NCBI GenBank assembly: GCA_946482285.1
Contig: CAMLQK010000001.1
Coordinates: forward strand, 844,783 to 908,782
DNA length: 64,000 nt
Source of the DNA: an uncultured Candidatus Saccharibacteria bacterium
GTDB lineage: Bacteria; Patescibacteria; Saccharimonadia; Saccharimonadales; UBA4665
Direction: 5' to 3'
Shown one piece after another: positions 9,139 to 17,552 of the stretch (the first letter of the stretch is position 1; each line of letters begins with the position of its first letter). The position numbers and the translations under genes were made by a program. The notes beneath the pieces are model-generated. The model was not told where the DNA came from. It was given only the letters and a program-made list of their open reading frames with translations, and did no database searches.

Positions 9139-9798
9139 ATGTCTAAGGTCATACCGAACAAGCCATTATTAATTTTACTGTATGGGTTCCCTGGAGCAGG
9201 CAAGACATATTTTGCGCGCCAGCTGTGCGAGCATTTGCAAGCCGCACACATCCAAGGCGACCGTATCAGAGGCGAGTTGTTCCAGCAGCCGCAATATGAC
9301 CGTGAAGAAAACCACGTTATCTCCCAGCTTATGGACTATATGAGCGGCGAATTCTTAAGCTCTGGCATTAGTGTCGTTTACGATACAAACGCCATGCGCC
9401 AAAGCCAACGCCGCCAACTACGTGAAATGGCGCGTAAAGCCCACGCCCAGCCGCTACTGGTGTGGCTACAAATAGACCACGAAAGCGCTATTGCCCGAGC
9501 CACCAAACGTGACCGGCGCCGCAGTGACGACAAGTTCGCTATGCCCATAGACAATACTACCTTTGAGCGTATTGCGGGTGGCATGCAAAATCCACAGAAT
9601 GAAGATTACATCGTCATTAGCGGCAAGCATACTTTTAACACACAGCTCAGTGCATTCATGAAGCGGCTTCGCGAGCTAGGCCTCGCCAGCCAGAGCCAAA
9701 CTGCCAGCAAACTTATCAAGCCCGGCCTTGTAAATCTGGTACCCAATCCAACTGCAGGCAGGGTAGACATGAGCCGGCGCAACATCATTATCCGCTAG
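9139..9798 (+). CDS. P-loop kinase (AAA_33/zeta-like)
   Basis: 219 residues. Walker A is G-F-P-G-A-G-K-T at residues 16-23. A second-strand Asp follows in V-V-Y-D-T-N-A-M, then an Arg-rich lid (R-A-T-K-R-D-R-R-R-S-D-D-K). This matches the AAA_33 group of small ATP-dependent kinases, which includes tRNA, polynucleotide and aminoglycoside-type kinases and is related to zeta toxins. No antitoxin-like gene precedes it, so a toxin role is not supported. A protease gene follows eight bases after the stop, suggesting one transcript. Confidence 0.75.
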   Translation: MSKVIPNKPLLILLYGFPGAGKTYFARQLCEHLQAAHIQGDRIRGELFQQPQYDREENHVISQLMDYMSGEFLSSGISVVYDTNAMRQSQRRQLREMARKAHAQPLLVWLQIDHESAIARATKRDRRRSDDKFAMPIDNTTFERIAGGMQNPQNEDYIVISGKHTFNTQLSAFMKRLRELGLASQSQTASKLIKPGLVNLVPNPTAGRVDMSRRNIIIR

Positions 9799-9806
9799 GC
9801 ATCGGC

Positions 9807-10544
9807 ATGGCTACGAAAACTGTCGATATCCCTGGCATTGGCTCCATTTCATTGTACAAGCGAAAGGGTAACCGCAGTATGCGACTAAGCATCGGGCCAA
9901 GCGGCGATATCCGTGTTTCAATACCATACTGGGTGCCGTACAAAGTTGCCGAAGAATTTGTGAAGTCAAAGCACGATTGGATAGAACAAAATCAGCATAA
10001 GCCGAGCACCATAATAGAGCACGGCAGCCACATTGGCAAAAGCTACCGGCTCTACTTTAGCCAAGAACCAGCAGCCAGCAAAATCGCCACCCGCGTTTAC
10101 ACCACCGAGATATACGTTACGCACCCCAGTAACCTTGCTTTTCACCACCAAACCGTACAATCCAAAGCACAATCAGCCAGTATCCGGGCACTTAAAAAAG
10201 AAGCCGAGCGTTTTTTGCCGGAGCGCCTGCAAAGACTCGCCGATGAACACGGGTTTAGCTTTGCAAGTGTGGGTGTCAAGCAACTAAAAAGCCGGTGGGG
10301 AAGCTGCAGCTCACACAAAGAAATAACGCTGAATCTTTTCCTCATGCAACTGCCATGGCACCTTATTGATTACGTGTTAATGCACGAACTGGTCCACACC
10401 AAAGTCATGCAGCACGGGCCAGTATTTTGGACAGAGTTAGAATCCCACATGCCCACCGCCAAAGCACTACGCAAGGAAATAAATACATACCAGCCGGTGC
10501 TTGCCCCCAAAACCGCTGGCGGTTGCGCTGTAAAACAGGTATGA
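9807..10544 (+). CDS. YgjP-like zinc metallopeptidase
   Basis: 245 residues of the YgjP/DUF45 (M48-related) type. H-E-L-V-H at residues 193-197 is the zinc motif, followed by H-G-P-V-F-W, which supplies the third ligand. K-S-R-W-G-S-C-S is the conserved strand just before the active site in this family. The N-terminal half is the usual beta-rich part. It is soluble, with no signal peptide. The last bases overlap the start of the histidine kinase gene (ATGA), so the two are probably translationally coupled. Confidence 0.85.
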   Translation: MATKTVDIPGIGSISLYKRKGNRSMRLSIGPSGDIRVSIPYWVPYKVAEEFVKSKHDWIEQNQHKPSTIIEHGSHIGKSYRLYFSQEPAASKIATRVYTTEIYVTHPSNLAFHHQTVQSKAQSASIRALKKEAERFLPERLQRLADEHGFSFASVGVKQLKSRWGSCSSHKEITLNLFLMQLPWHLIDYVLMHELVHTKVMQHGPVFWTELESHMPTAKALRKEINTYQPVLAPKTAGGCAVKQV

Positions 10545-11650
10545 TGAAACATATGTTGCGCCGCCGTAAGAAAGCTAAGACACTCGACCTTGAGCATGAA
10601 CGTCTGACCAGCCTAATAAACAGTATGGCCGACGGTGTATTGGCAGTTGATGCCGATATGCAAGTTGTAATATATAACGGTGCCGCCCTGAATATCCTTG
10701 ACCTCAACAGCTCTGTGTACGGAAAACCACTCGACAAAGTATTGCAAGTTTTTGATAAAAACAACCAAGAAGTTGATATTGATACCCTGGTAGCCTCTGC
10801 CAAAACAGGTATGTCCCGCCGGGATTTACTGCTTCATTATCAAGACGGCAGCCATGCAAACCTATACCTTAGCATTGCGCCAGTGCACCTTGGATACGGC
10901 CAACGAGGCCAACGGGGCTACGTACTGCTTATGCGCGATATTACGCGTGAAAAGTCACTCGAAGAAGAACGTGACGAGTTCATAAGCGTAGTCAGTCACG
11001 AGCTGCGCACCCCAATTGCAATTGCCGAAGGCAATATCAGCAATGCCCAATTTATTGCCAACAAAATAAACGACCCTGAGCAAATTAAACAAGCCCTGCA
11101 GCAAGCACACGAACAAATCGTATTTTTGGCAGGCATGGTTAACGACCTAGCTACTTTATCGCGTGCTGAGCGCGGCAAATTAAACGTCGAGATCGCTCCC
11201 ATCGACATACCAGCGCTCATTAATGACCTTGCCAAAAGCTACGCCTCCGACGCCAAAGCAAAAAACCTAAAAATACACACCCAGCTCGCCAAAGACGCCC
11301 ATACACTACAATCAAGCGGCCTGTACGTACGCGAAATCCTTCAGAATTTCATTACCAATGCCATCAAATATACTGACACCGGTTCGGTGACCGTGGGTGC
11401 CGAAGCCACCGGCAAAGGTATACGTTTTTGGGTCAAAGATACCGGCATTGGCATTAGCCACACCGACCAGCAAAAAATTTTTGACAAATTCTTCAGAAGC
11501 GAAGATTACCGCACGCGCAAAACAAGCGGCACTGGGCTTGGCCTGTATGTGACCATCAAGCTAGCCCGCATGCTGCACGCCGAAATCGACGTAAAAAGCC
11601 AGATCAATAAAGGTTCTACCTTTATTATCTTTATCCCCGACCTCAAGTAA
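10541..11650 (+). CDS. Soluble PAS-type sensor histidine kinase
   Basis: 369 residues with an N-terminal PAS domain (M-A-D-G-V-L-A-V-D-A), a HisKA dimerisation helix with the phospho-acceptor His in V-V-S-H-E-L-R-T-P near residue 153, and a HATPase domain with N-box (N-F-I-T-N-A-I-K-Y), G1 (D-T-G-I-G-I) and G2 (G-T-G-L-G-L-Y). No membrane segment is visible, so it senses something in the cytosol or at the membrane face. No response regulator lies nearby, so its partner must be encoded elsewhere. Three closely placed ATGs (10541, 10544, 10553) leave the exact start open; ATGA overlap with the upstream stop favours the first two. Confidence 0.88.
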   Translation: MMKHMLRRRKKAKTLDLEHERLTSLINSMADGVLAVDADMQVVIYNGAALNILDLNSSVYGKPLDKVLQVFDKNNQEVDIDTLVASAKTGMSRRDLLLHYQDGSHANLYLSIAPVHLGYGQRGQRGYVLLMRDITREKSLEEERDEFISVVSHELRTPIAIAEGNISNAQFIANKINDPEQIKQALQQAHEQIVFLAGMVNDLATLSRAERGKLNVEIAPIDIPALINDLAKSYASDAKAKNLKIHTQLAKDAHTLQSSGLYVREILQNFITNAIKYTDTGSVTVGAEATGKGIRFWVKDTGIGISHTDQQKIFDKFFRSEDYRTRKTSGTGLGLYVTIKLARMLHAEIDVKSQINKGSTFIIFIPDLK

Positions 11651-12029
11651 ACTTTCTTTTAGAGGGGTTTTGTCGCAGATAGTCGTCCATAGCACTTGCG
11701 GCCTGGCGTAGACGCCGGTTGCGCCATGTTTGCCGCATACCATATGCTACGCCCAGCACGACACCACCGAATGCAAGCGCAATACCATTCGCCGCAATCA
11801 CACCATCGAGCACCGATGTTGCATCCGGTGAGATATCTTGTACTGTCATTTCCCGTGCAGTAACAAGCCCTGCAGCAGTGATGGCCGAGGCGATACCGGT
11901 CATTTCCAGCCTAAGCTTGGCTAATGCAAACTCAGTGTCAAAGCGGGCAGACTCAATCTGCATCAACCTGCCATACTGGTCGTCCGGCAATAGCTCAGTC
12001 GTATTTGGCGGATACTCGCTGCTACGCAT
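11643..12029 (-). CDS. Small two-helix membrane protein
   Basis: 128 residues from the ATG at 12029, which overlaps the last eight bases of the upstream glycosyltransferase gene. An acidic N-terminal helix is followed by two hydrophobic segments (M-T-G-I-A-S-A-I-T-A-A-G-L-V and A-N-G-I-A-L-A-F-G-G-V-V-L-G-V) and a basic tail. Family unknown. The overlap suggests co-translation with the glycosyltransferase, possibly as a partner. It converges with the kinase gene, the two ends overlapping by eight bases. Confidence 0.6.
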   Translation of the reverse strand: MRSSEYPPNTTELLPDDQYGRLMQIESARFDTEFALAKLRLEMTGIASAITAAGLVTAREMTVQDISPDATSVLDGVIAANGIALAFGGVVLGVAYGMRQTWRNRRLRQAASAMDDYLRQNPSKRKFT

Positions 12030-13560
12030 GGGTATTGGTTGTTTCCTGTGGCTCAACTGGAAGTTTTGGCAAGTGGGCATATGTATGCATTACCGGTATA
12101 CATACGTTTCGGCCCTTCCAGAGCACCTCATTAAACTCATAGAGCCACATCGAGCGTTGCAGCAGGAACAGATCAATTACAACAGCCAAAGGAAAAGTCC
12201 ATACCGCAAAGACTGGTTTGTTAACACGTGTAGCAACAGCAATCAGGCTGTACGTTATAGCAAGCAAGGCAGCTGCGAAACCCGACAGCAGCTGCGTAAA
12301 CCAGGAAACTTCTAGCCAGAAGCCGCCAATAGCAACGATAAACGGCATCAGCAGCCAGAAGCTCTCGGCAATTGTTACAAACCATACTTGTTCAGGCTTA
12401 CGGTGTAGCTGTGGGTAGCGGGTACGAATGGCCGTATCATGCTGATCCTGTGCAGCCTTCACGCTCTGCACTCCCATATTCTCGTCACTTCGCACAAAAG
12501 TATAAGCATCGGTTTTAATGAGTTCGCGTGCAAAGAATGCCTCTGGCACAATAGACCGCGAAACTGCTGCAAAGCCGCCAATCTTCTGAAGGGCGTGCCT
12601 TTGGATAATCCAGCTAGAGCTGAGTACAGGCGGGCGGTTAAAGAACCGGCGGGGCGGGGCCAATTCCCACCAGTAACGCATTGCTTGGATAAGTGCCCGG
12701 TCGGCAATAGCACCATTTACGCGCAAGGGTAATATACTCGCCATTAACTTGTCTTTGGCGAGCATACTCTGGACTAGCTTACGGATAGTGTCACTGTTAA
12801 AACGGATGTCAACACCACAAAACAATATAAACTCACCACTGGCCTCTTGAGCTAAACGGTCATATGCTTGATTTTTAGGCAGCCAGGTATCTTTTGGTTC
12901 CTCGCCTGGGATAAAACGCACGCCATCGTGGGCGAAGGACCGGATGATTTCGGGGGTCCGCTTATTTTGCGAGCAATCGTCCAGCACAATTACTTCAAAC
13001 TTGGGGTAATCATTGGCAATTATGCTTTCCAGGCAATGTTGTAAATCTTCGGTTTCATTTCGAGCCGGGATAGCAATTGTTATAGATGGCAGGTCGCTGT
13101 CGCTGTAGTGCTTGTCTGTTGCTAAAGGATGTGTTTTACGCAAGCTGCGGATAGTCGAAAACAACAGTAGCGCCGCAGCTACGGCTTGTAAGACCGACCC
13201 AATAAACCATACGTCACGGTGGTCGGCAGGGAACTGGTGCCACAACCACCATATGCCCAATAAAAGTACTTGGCTGGCCGCAAGGACCGCTGCAGTCCGC
13301 CGTGTGGCATTATATAGGTACATGTCGTGCATCCGGCCTTTTACAATCCGCAACGTATTAACCGCTCTGTATAGGCTGGCGACTGCCACCAATGCAGGCA
13401 CAAAGCCGGGCTGCCACATAAACAACGCGCCGGCCGCAAATGTTGATATCAGCATAGCTGCCACCGAAAGTATTTTGCGCCATTTCCACAAAGGAATAGC
13501 AACATACAGGAGGGCCTCTACAATAATACTAACGTAGAACAGTATAAAGATGAGCTTCAT
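12022..13560 (-). CDS. Membrane GT2-family glycosyltransferase
   Basis: 512 residues. Four or so N-terminal membrane helices precede a GT-A domain that starts at I-T-I-A-I-P-A-R-N-E-T. V-I-V-L-D-D-C-S is the nucleotide-binding strand, F-C-G-V-D-I-R-F replaces the usual DxD, and further helices close the protein. This resembles processive or lipid-linked sugar transferases acting at the cytoplasmic membrane face. The start is leaderless: TATAGT ends seven bases before the ATG. Donor and acceptor sugars cannot be read from the sequence. Confidence 0.85.
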   Translation of the reverse strand: MKLIFILFYVSIIVEALLYVAIPLWKWRKILSVAAMLISTFAAGALFMWQPGFVPALVAVASLYRAVNTLRIVKGRMHDMYLYNATRRTAAVLAASQVLLLGIWWLWHQFPADHRDVWFIGSVLQAVAAALLLFSTIRSLRKTHPLATDKHYSDSDLPSITIAIPARNETEDLQHCLESIIANDYPKFEVIVLDDCSQNKRTPEIIRSFAHDGVRFIPGEEPKDTWLPKNQAYDRLAQEASGEFILFCGVDIRFNSDTIRKLVQSMLAKDKLMASILPLRVNGAIADRALIQAMRYWWELAPPRRFFNRPPVLSSSWIIQRHALQKIGGFAAVSRSIVPEAFFARELIKTDAYTFVRSDENMGVQSVKAAQDQHDTAIRTRYPQLHRKPEQVWFVTIAESFWLLMPFIVAIGGFWLEVSWFTQLLSGFAAALLAITYSLIAVATRVNKPVFAVWTFPLAVVIDLFLLQRSMWLYEFNEVLWKGRNVCIPVMHTYAHLPKLPVEPQETTNTHA

Positions 13561-13588
13561 GCGTATAACTATACGCTATAAATCGCAC

Positions 13589-13614
13589 TTGACGCCAGGG
13601 GTTATCTGTATTAT
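13589..13614 (+). promoter_or_regulatory. Possible secE-nusG promoter
   Basis: TTGACG (13589-13594) with TATTAT (13609-13614), or TTATTC two bases on for a 16-base spacer. The spacing to TATTAT is short (14), so the exact -10 is uncertain. Confidence 0.35.
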
Positions 13615-13629
13615 TCTTGACATATCGGA

Positions 13630-13654
13630 GCCTACTACCTTAGTAGGCTTTTTT
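13630..13654 (+). terminator. Short hairpin with T-run ahead of secE
   Basis: A perfect 8-base stem (GCCTACTA, three-base loop, TAGTAGGC) followed by six T residues, ending 16 bases before the secE start codon and downstream of the likely promoter. In this position it could attenuate secE-nusG transcription or end a short leader RNA. Confidence 0.55.
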
Positions 13655-13670
13655 AGTGAGGAGAAACACT

Positions 13671-14066
13671 GTGGCCGAAGAAATTCAAAAACCAAAGCGC
13701 CGGGTCCGTAAAGTGGAAACCGTCCGCGAAAAGAGTGCAAAGTCCGCTGAATTGGCAGATAAGCCAACCCGCAGAAGCCTTATTTGGTACGGTTTTACCG
13801 CACCGTTCCGCTTTGTCGGGCGCGGTTTTAAAAAAATCGGTTCGTTTTTAGGCCGGTTTAAGGCATTCCGGATATTGGGCCGGGTGCTAGTGCCATACTA
13901 TTTCCGCAACAGCTGGAAAGAACTCAAGCAAGTGACGTGGCCGAATGGCAAGCAAACCCGCCAGCTGACCATTGCAGTCATCATCTTTGCCATTATCTTT
14001 GGCGCGGTGGTCGCACTGCTCGACTTCATTTTAGACAAAGTATTTAAAGAGGTGTTACTAAAGTAA
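13671..14066 (+). CDS. secE: Preprotein translocase subunit SecE
   Basis: 131 residues from the GTG at 13671, set by a GAGGAG site seven bases upstream. The C-terminus is the classic SecE: W-K-E-L-K-Q-V-T-W-P followed by one membrane helix (I-A-V-I-I-F-A-I-I-F-G-A-V-V-A-L-L). The N-terminal 70 residues form a basic extension. SecE clamps SecY in the protein-export channel. Its stop overlaps the nusG start (TAATG), a standard secE-nusG arrangement. Confidence 0.93.
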   Translation: MAEEIQKPKRRVRKVETVREKSAKSAELADKPTRRSLIWYGFTAPFRFVGRGFKKIGSFLGRFKAFRILGRVLVPYYFRNSWKELKQVTWPNGKQTRQLTIAVIIFAIIFGAVVALLDFILDKVFKEVLLK

Positions 14067-14608
14067 TGAACAAGCGTTACGACGAATCAAAACAGTGGTA
14101 TGCAATCCACACTTACAGCGGCTACGAAGAAAAAGTCGCCGAAAGCATCCGCCAGCGTGCAGATTCTTTGGACATGAAAGACAAGATCTTTCAGGTTCTG
14201 GTTCCTAAAGAAAAAATGATCGAAATCAAGAACGGTAAGCGCCGTGTTGTCGAAAAGCGCATCTTCCAAGGCTACGTTTTGGTTGAAATCAAGATGAGCG
14301 AAGACGCATGGTATATCGTGCGCAACACCCCTGGTGTTACCGGCTTCGTTGGCTCCGGCACCGAACCAACACCTATCGGCAAAGACGAAATCGAAAAAAT
14401 CCAGAAGCGTATGGGTCTTGAACAGCCTAAGCACAAGATGGACTTCCGCCTTGGCGAAGTTGTCAGCATTATTGATGGTCCCTTCAAGGGCTTCGATGGC
14501 GCTATCAACGAAATTGACGCCCAAAAAGGCAAGCTCAAGGTATTGGTCAACATGTTCGGTCGTGAAACACCTGTCGAACTCGACAGCTTGCAGGTTAAAC
14601 GCGTTTAA
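14066..14608 (+). CDS. nusG: Transcription elongation/antitermination factor NusG
   Basis: 180 residues, the usual length. The NGN domain starts at W-Y-A-I-H-T-Y-S-G-Y-E and includes G-Y-V-L-V-E-I. It is followed by the P-G-V-T-G-F-V-G segment and a C-terminal KOW domain (V-S-I-I-D-G-P-F-K-G-F). NusG binds RNA polymerase and links it to Rho or the ribosome. It is coupled to secE by a one-base overlap and closed by a terminator. Confidence 0.96.
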   Translation: MNKRYDESKQWYAIHTYSGYEEKVAESIRQRADSLDMKDKIFQVLVPKEKMIEIKNGKRRVVEKRIFQGYVLVEIKMSEDAWYIVRNTPGVTGFVGSGTEPTPIGKDEIEKIQKRMGLEQPKHKMDFRLGEVVSIIDGPFKGFDGAINEIDAQKGKLKVLVNMFGRETPVELDSLQVKRV

Positions 14609-14627
14609 CACACCTCCTCTATCAAAA

Positions 14628-14652
14628 GAGCGCCTCTATGGGCGCTCTTTTT
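14628..14652 (+). terminator. Terminator after nusG
   Basis: GAGCGCC (14628-14634), five-base loop, GGGCGCTC, then a T-run; flanking A/T pairs extend the stem. It separates secE-nusG from rplK. Confidence 0.8.
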
Positions 14653-14759
14653 TATGCGTTTCGTCCTTTGGACTCATCAGAATAACTATGTAGTCATTGA
14701 CGCATGTCGAGTGGATGGAGATCAGAAGGGAATAGTTCTCCATCCGGAGTAATCAACCA

Positions 14760-15257
14760 TCAGTCACGCGCAGCCTGCCTGAGGCAGCTGAAAGCGTATG
14801 CCGCTTCAGGATGCCCACTCAGGATGAGGTGGTCAGAGTCGAGGTCTTCGGCCTCTTCGACCACGGATGACAGAACCCCAGGAACCACGTGAATGGCGCC
14901 TCGATCCAGGAGTTCCACTTTGACGAAGAAGTCCATGTCCTGATGTGCTTCAGGCACGTTAAGGCCCAGTGTGCCGCAAAGCGCCTTATCGTCGATGTAC
15001 TCGACAGAAAGCACCAGACCTGATTTGCCGAGAAAGGCGACAGGAACCAGGTGCGCCGTTAGGTCGCACACGGAAGCGACTAGCGGCTCGTACTCATCAG
15101 GTACGCCTCCTTCCCATAGAATGCGCAGGGCATCAAGGTGATCGCGGACAACGCGCCTAACCTCTTTCGCACTGATGTCAAGGCTGCCATGTGGCAGGCT
15201 GAACCAGCGCATCACAGCGCCAAGCAGATGGCCCTCTGGAAGCTCCAGCTTATACAT
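14760..15257 (-). CDS. GC-rich orphan protein, 165 residues
   Basis: Starts at the ATG at 15257, behind a very good GGAGAA site. The protein is soluble and acidic, rich in Val, Leu and Asp, with no motif that I recognise. Codon use is distinctly more GC-rich than nusG and rplK on either side. It sits on the opposite strand between nusG and rplK, genes that are adjacent in most bacteria, which suggests insertion. Confidence 0.55.
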   Translation of the reverse strand: MYKLELPEGHLLGAVMRWFSLPHGSLDISAKEVRRVVRDHLDALRILWEGGVPDEYEPLVASVCDLTAHLVPVAFLGKSGLVLSVEYIDDKALCGTLGLNVPEAHQDMDFFVKVELLDRGAIHVVPGVLSSVVEEAEDLDSDHLILSGHPEAAYAFSCLRQAARD

Positions 15258-15342
15258 CGCTTCTCCATTCACTCGGGCAAAGACAATCGTCTTTGACGAG
15301 CATAGAATATAACAATGACTGCGGGTTTCCAAGCCGCATGCC

Positions 15343-15371
15343 TGGACATCCGACGGTAAAAGTAGTATAAT
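15343..15371 (+). promoter_or_regulatory. rplK promoter
   Basis: TGGACA (15343-15348), 17-base spacer, TATAAT (15366-15371). The transcript would start near 15378 with a leader of about 68 bases. Confidence 0.7.
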
Positions 15372-15387
15372 GCATCTGTTACGCACT

Positions 15388-15417
15388 GTAGTGGATCGCT
15401 TCAACTAATTCCACTAC
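15388..15417 (+). promoter_or_regulatory. Leader hairpin of rplK (possible L1 operator)
   Basis: GTAGTGGA (15388-15395) pairs perfectly with TCCACTAC (15410-15417). In many bacteria ribosomal protein L1 represses the L11-L1 mRNA by binding a leader hairpin. Position fits; binding is an inference. Confidence 0.4.
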
Positions 15418-15445
15418 GCTGTAAATCTATAAAAGGAATAACTCA

Positions 15446-15874
15446 ATGGCAAAAGCTGTAAAAGCAAATGTAAAAATGAAACTCCAAGCTGGCCGCGCAA
15501 CTGCTGCGCCTCCGGTAGGTAGCATCCTTGGTGCCCACGGTGTGAACATGATGGACTTCATCAACCCGTTCAACGACCAGACCAAAGACATGCAAGGCCA
15601 GACCGTAACTGTCCATGTGACCATTTACGACGACCGTACCATGAGCTTCTACGTTGTTGGCGCACCAACTGACGACCTTATCCGTGCTGAACTCGGTATA
15701 CAAAAAGGCTCAGGCAAGCCAAACAGCGAAAAAATCGCTAAAAAATTGACTGACGCACAGCTAACTAAAATTGCTGAAGCAAAAGCAAAAGACATGAACA
15801 CCCAGGACATCCCGGCTGTCAAAAAGATGGTCGCAGGTACTGCACGTTCAATGGGCGTCGAAATCGAAGCCTAA
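15446..15874 (+). CDS. rplK: 50S ribosomal protein L11
   Basis: 142 residues, normal length. The N-terminal A-P-P-V-G-S-I-L-G-A-H-G-V-N-M-M-D-F motif and the C-terminal G-T-A-R-S-M-G-V motif are both intact. L11 forms the stalk base with 23S rRNA and contacts translational GTPases. An AAAGGAA site precedes the start. Unusually, L1 does not follow directly: five other reading frames of differing confidence and two terminators separate the two genes. Confidence 0.96.
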   Translation: MAKAVKANVKMKLQAGRATAAPPVGSILGAHGVNMMDFINPFNDQTKDMQGQTVTVHVTIYDDRTMSFYVVGAPTDDLIRAELGIQKGSGKPNSEKIAKKLTDAQLTKIAEAKAKDMNTQDIPAVKKMVAGTARSMGVEIEA

Positions 15875-15899
15875 TTACGATTAACATCGATAAGATAAC

Positions 15900-15934
15900 A
15901 AGAATGGGTTTGCGCCTGCAGCCCATTCTTTTTT
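15900..15934 (+). terminator. Terminator after rplK
   Basis: AAGAATGGG (15900-15908) pairs with CCCATTCTT (15922-15930), followed by T residues. It cuts rplK off from downstream genes. Confidence 0.8.
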
Positions 15935-15953
15935 AGTATAAGGATAGATACCT

Positions 15954-16223
15954 ATGAAAAGCATCGGCAATATGGCTTCAGAGCCACAAGCATTACGAAA
16001 TACAATTATATATGACACCGATACACGCGCCTGCGAAGAAGAACACATATCTGTCGCCTTGTCCGCTGAAGAGCTAGCAGTTGGAGGCGTAAAAATTGTC
16101 GAAGCCTTCCGGATCGAATGCTTTGCGTACCAAGCGCAAGAGCGAAAACGCATGTTTGACATCAGCGCCCGCAACACTCTACGACAACAAACACCGATTG
16201 AGCCATGGGTTGGGCGCGAGTAG
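15954..16223 (+). CDS. Small hypothetical protein, 89 residues
   Basis: Starts about ten bases after an AAGG site. The N-terminal half has an acidic central helix (C-E-E-E-H-I-S-V-A-L-S-A-E-E-L) and the C-terminal half is basic. No family recognised. It may be real because of its codon use and the binding site, but support is limited. Confidence 0.4.
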   Translation: MKSIGNMASEPQALRNTIIYDTDTRACEEEHISVALSAEELAVGGVKIVEAFRIECFAYQAQERKRMFDISARNTLRQQTPIEPWVGRE

Positions 16224-16289
16224 CATAGGGGCTGGAATAAAAATGCTAGCCGTGGTACTATGCGCACGTTCCCTGAGGAGGTGAGTACT

Positions 16290-16325
16290 ATGAAGCTGCT
16301 GTGCATTTTGGATGCCCAGTCGTAA
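16290..16325 (+). CDS. Possible 11-residue leader peptide
   Basis: A very strong binding site (GAGGAGGTGA) precedes ATG-AAG-CTG-CTG at 16290, but the frame stops after 11 codons. In-frame GTG at 16281 would add three residues. It could be a leader peptide for the gene at 16407 or a degraded remnant. Low confidence. Confidence 0.25.
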   Translation: MKLLCILDAQS

Positions 16326-16406
16326 CGTACCAACAATTTGACAGCGATTCTATGATGCAGACTCCTACGAGCCATCATCCGCCACCAGTGGCAAAGGATC
16401 ACTGTC

Positions 16407-16739
16407 ATGTCCGATGACAGCACTACAGACCCGAACACACTACTCAACATGGCGTGGGCCTACCTGCAAGATTCAGAGTACGTAGAGTTCACCCACTCCA
16501 ACGTCAACATGGTCATCGACGCGCTTGAAGAGCAGGCAAACCTCATTCCGGCCGAGGCCCGTGCCGAGGCAGCCGCCCTGCAGGATGGCACGCACCCGCG
16601 ATGCCAAGATGCACAGGTCGGCAGACCAATGGGCAGCGAAGACGCCGAGCTGTACCTGCGGCTGACAGGCTATGCCCAACGCCTTCGCATAAAGCTTGTA
16701 CGGCGAGAGAATGGACGTGCATACGGCTGGCCGTACTAA
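16407..16739 (+). CDS. GC-rich orphan protein, 110 residues
   Basis: An AAGGA site lies eight bases before the ATG. The product is an acidic helical protein (I-D-A-L-E-E-Q-A-N-L-I-P-A-E-A-R) with a basic C-terminus. No family recognised. Codon use is GC-rich, and a long hairpin terminator follows at 16791. It is one of the genes separating rplK from rplA. Confidence 0.5.
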   Translation: MSDDSTTDPNTLLNMAWAYLQDSEYVEFTHSNVNMVIDALEEQANLIPAEARAEAAALQDGTHPRCQDAQVGRPMGSEDAELYLRLTGYAQRLRIKLVRRENGRAYGWPY

Positions 16740-16790
16740 CACCCACGCCGTCTAGGCGCCACCACCCAGCAATATAAGCACCAGGGAATT

Positions 16791-16836
16791 GTCCTCAATC
16801 GTGCCATGCGGCATAGCCTAGCGATTGAGGACTTTT
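16791..16836 (+). terminator. Long hairpin terminator
   Basis: Eleven-base perfect arms (16791-16801 and 16822-16832) enclosing a small inner hairpin (TGCC/GGCA), then TTTT. Confidence 0.7.
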
Positions 16837-16872
16837 CTAACAGTAAAAGTGCACAGGAGAGTAGTAAAATCC

Positions 16873-17535
16873 ATGAGCAACCCTGAACATATACCGTCTA
16901 ATTTACCGGAGTGGCCAGACAATTGGCCTGAAACCCAGCGATACGATTTTGTAATTTACGACACAGCAGATGGCAAAAACCATGTGCACCTTGTAGATTG
17001 CACGGGTGAACTCCAGTCGTTCTTCCACCAGAGCGCGCTTGGCGCGTTTGCGGCAAAAGATGCAGTGGCGTCAGAATTTTGGCTGACAGAGGCTTTTGCA
17101 GAATGCCGTGATTACGGCAACAAAGCTGAAAATCTACCCGTACTGCTCAACAGGAACGGCGTAGAATGCTATGAAGATGACGATATTCACAAAGTATACG
17201 GCACCCAGGACTACGTCTGGCTTGATAGAATCTGCCGCAACAATCCTGCCTGCCTAGACATTGAGCCCGAAGCAGTTGAGGAGCTGGGCATCATGACGCA
17301 GGCCGAATGGTATGCAACCCCTTACGATGATAGGCCATATTATGATTTTGTAGCCACGCAGCGCGAGTTATTGTGGCAGGACGGTACGCCTCGGCTGCAG
17401 AACGTTAGAAGTCATGTGCAAATAGGCGTTACACACAACGGCAAATACACGCCGTTTGTTACAGTCTTGGATAGCGAACATCCTGTTATGCAGATTGCGG
17501 AGCAGTCATATCCATATATCGACCCGCACTGGTAA
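16873..17535 (+). CDS. Hypothetical acidic protein, 220 residues
   Basis: Start chosen at the ATG at 16873 behind an AGGAG site, although the spacing of 13 bases is long. The product is acidic and aromatic-rich (W-P-D-N-W-P-E, Y-D-D-R-P-Y-Y-D-F) with four scattered cysteines. There is no signal peptide and no known motif. Codon use is closer to that of the core genes than to the GC-rich orphans. It lies directly ahead of rplA. Confidence 0.6.
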   Translation: MSNPEHIPSNLPEWPDNWPETQRYDFVIYDTADGKNHVHLVDCTGELQSFFHQSALGAFAAKDAVASEFWLTEAFAECRDYGNKAENLPVLLNRNGVECYEDDDIHKVYGTQDYVWLDRICRNNPACLDIEPEAVEELGIMTQAEWYATPYDDRPYYDFVATQRELLWQDGTPRLQNVRSHVQIGVTHNGKYTPFVTVLDSEHPVMQIAEQSYPYIDPHW

Positions 17536-17552
17536 AAACCAATAAAATACTG

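Noticed and set aside
9139..10544. Zeta-toxin/antitoxin pair
   Set aside because: The P-loop kinase has no small antitoxin gene before it, and the next gene is a YgjP-like protease.
16290..16325. Start of a longer gene from the very strong GAGGAGG site
   Set aside because: The frame stops after 11 codons and no simple single-base shift links it to the gene at 16407; kept only as a low-confidence leader peptide.
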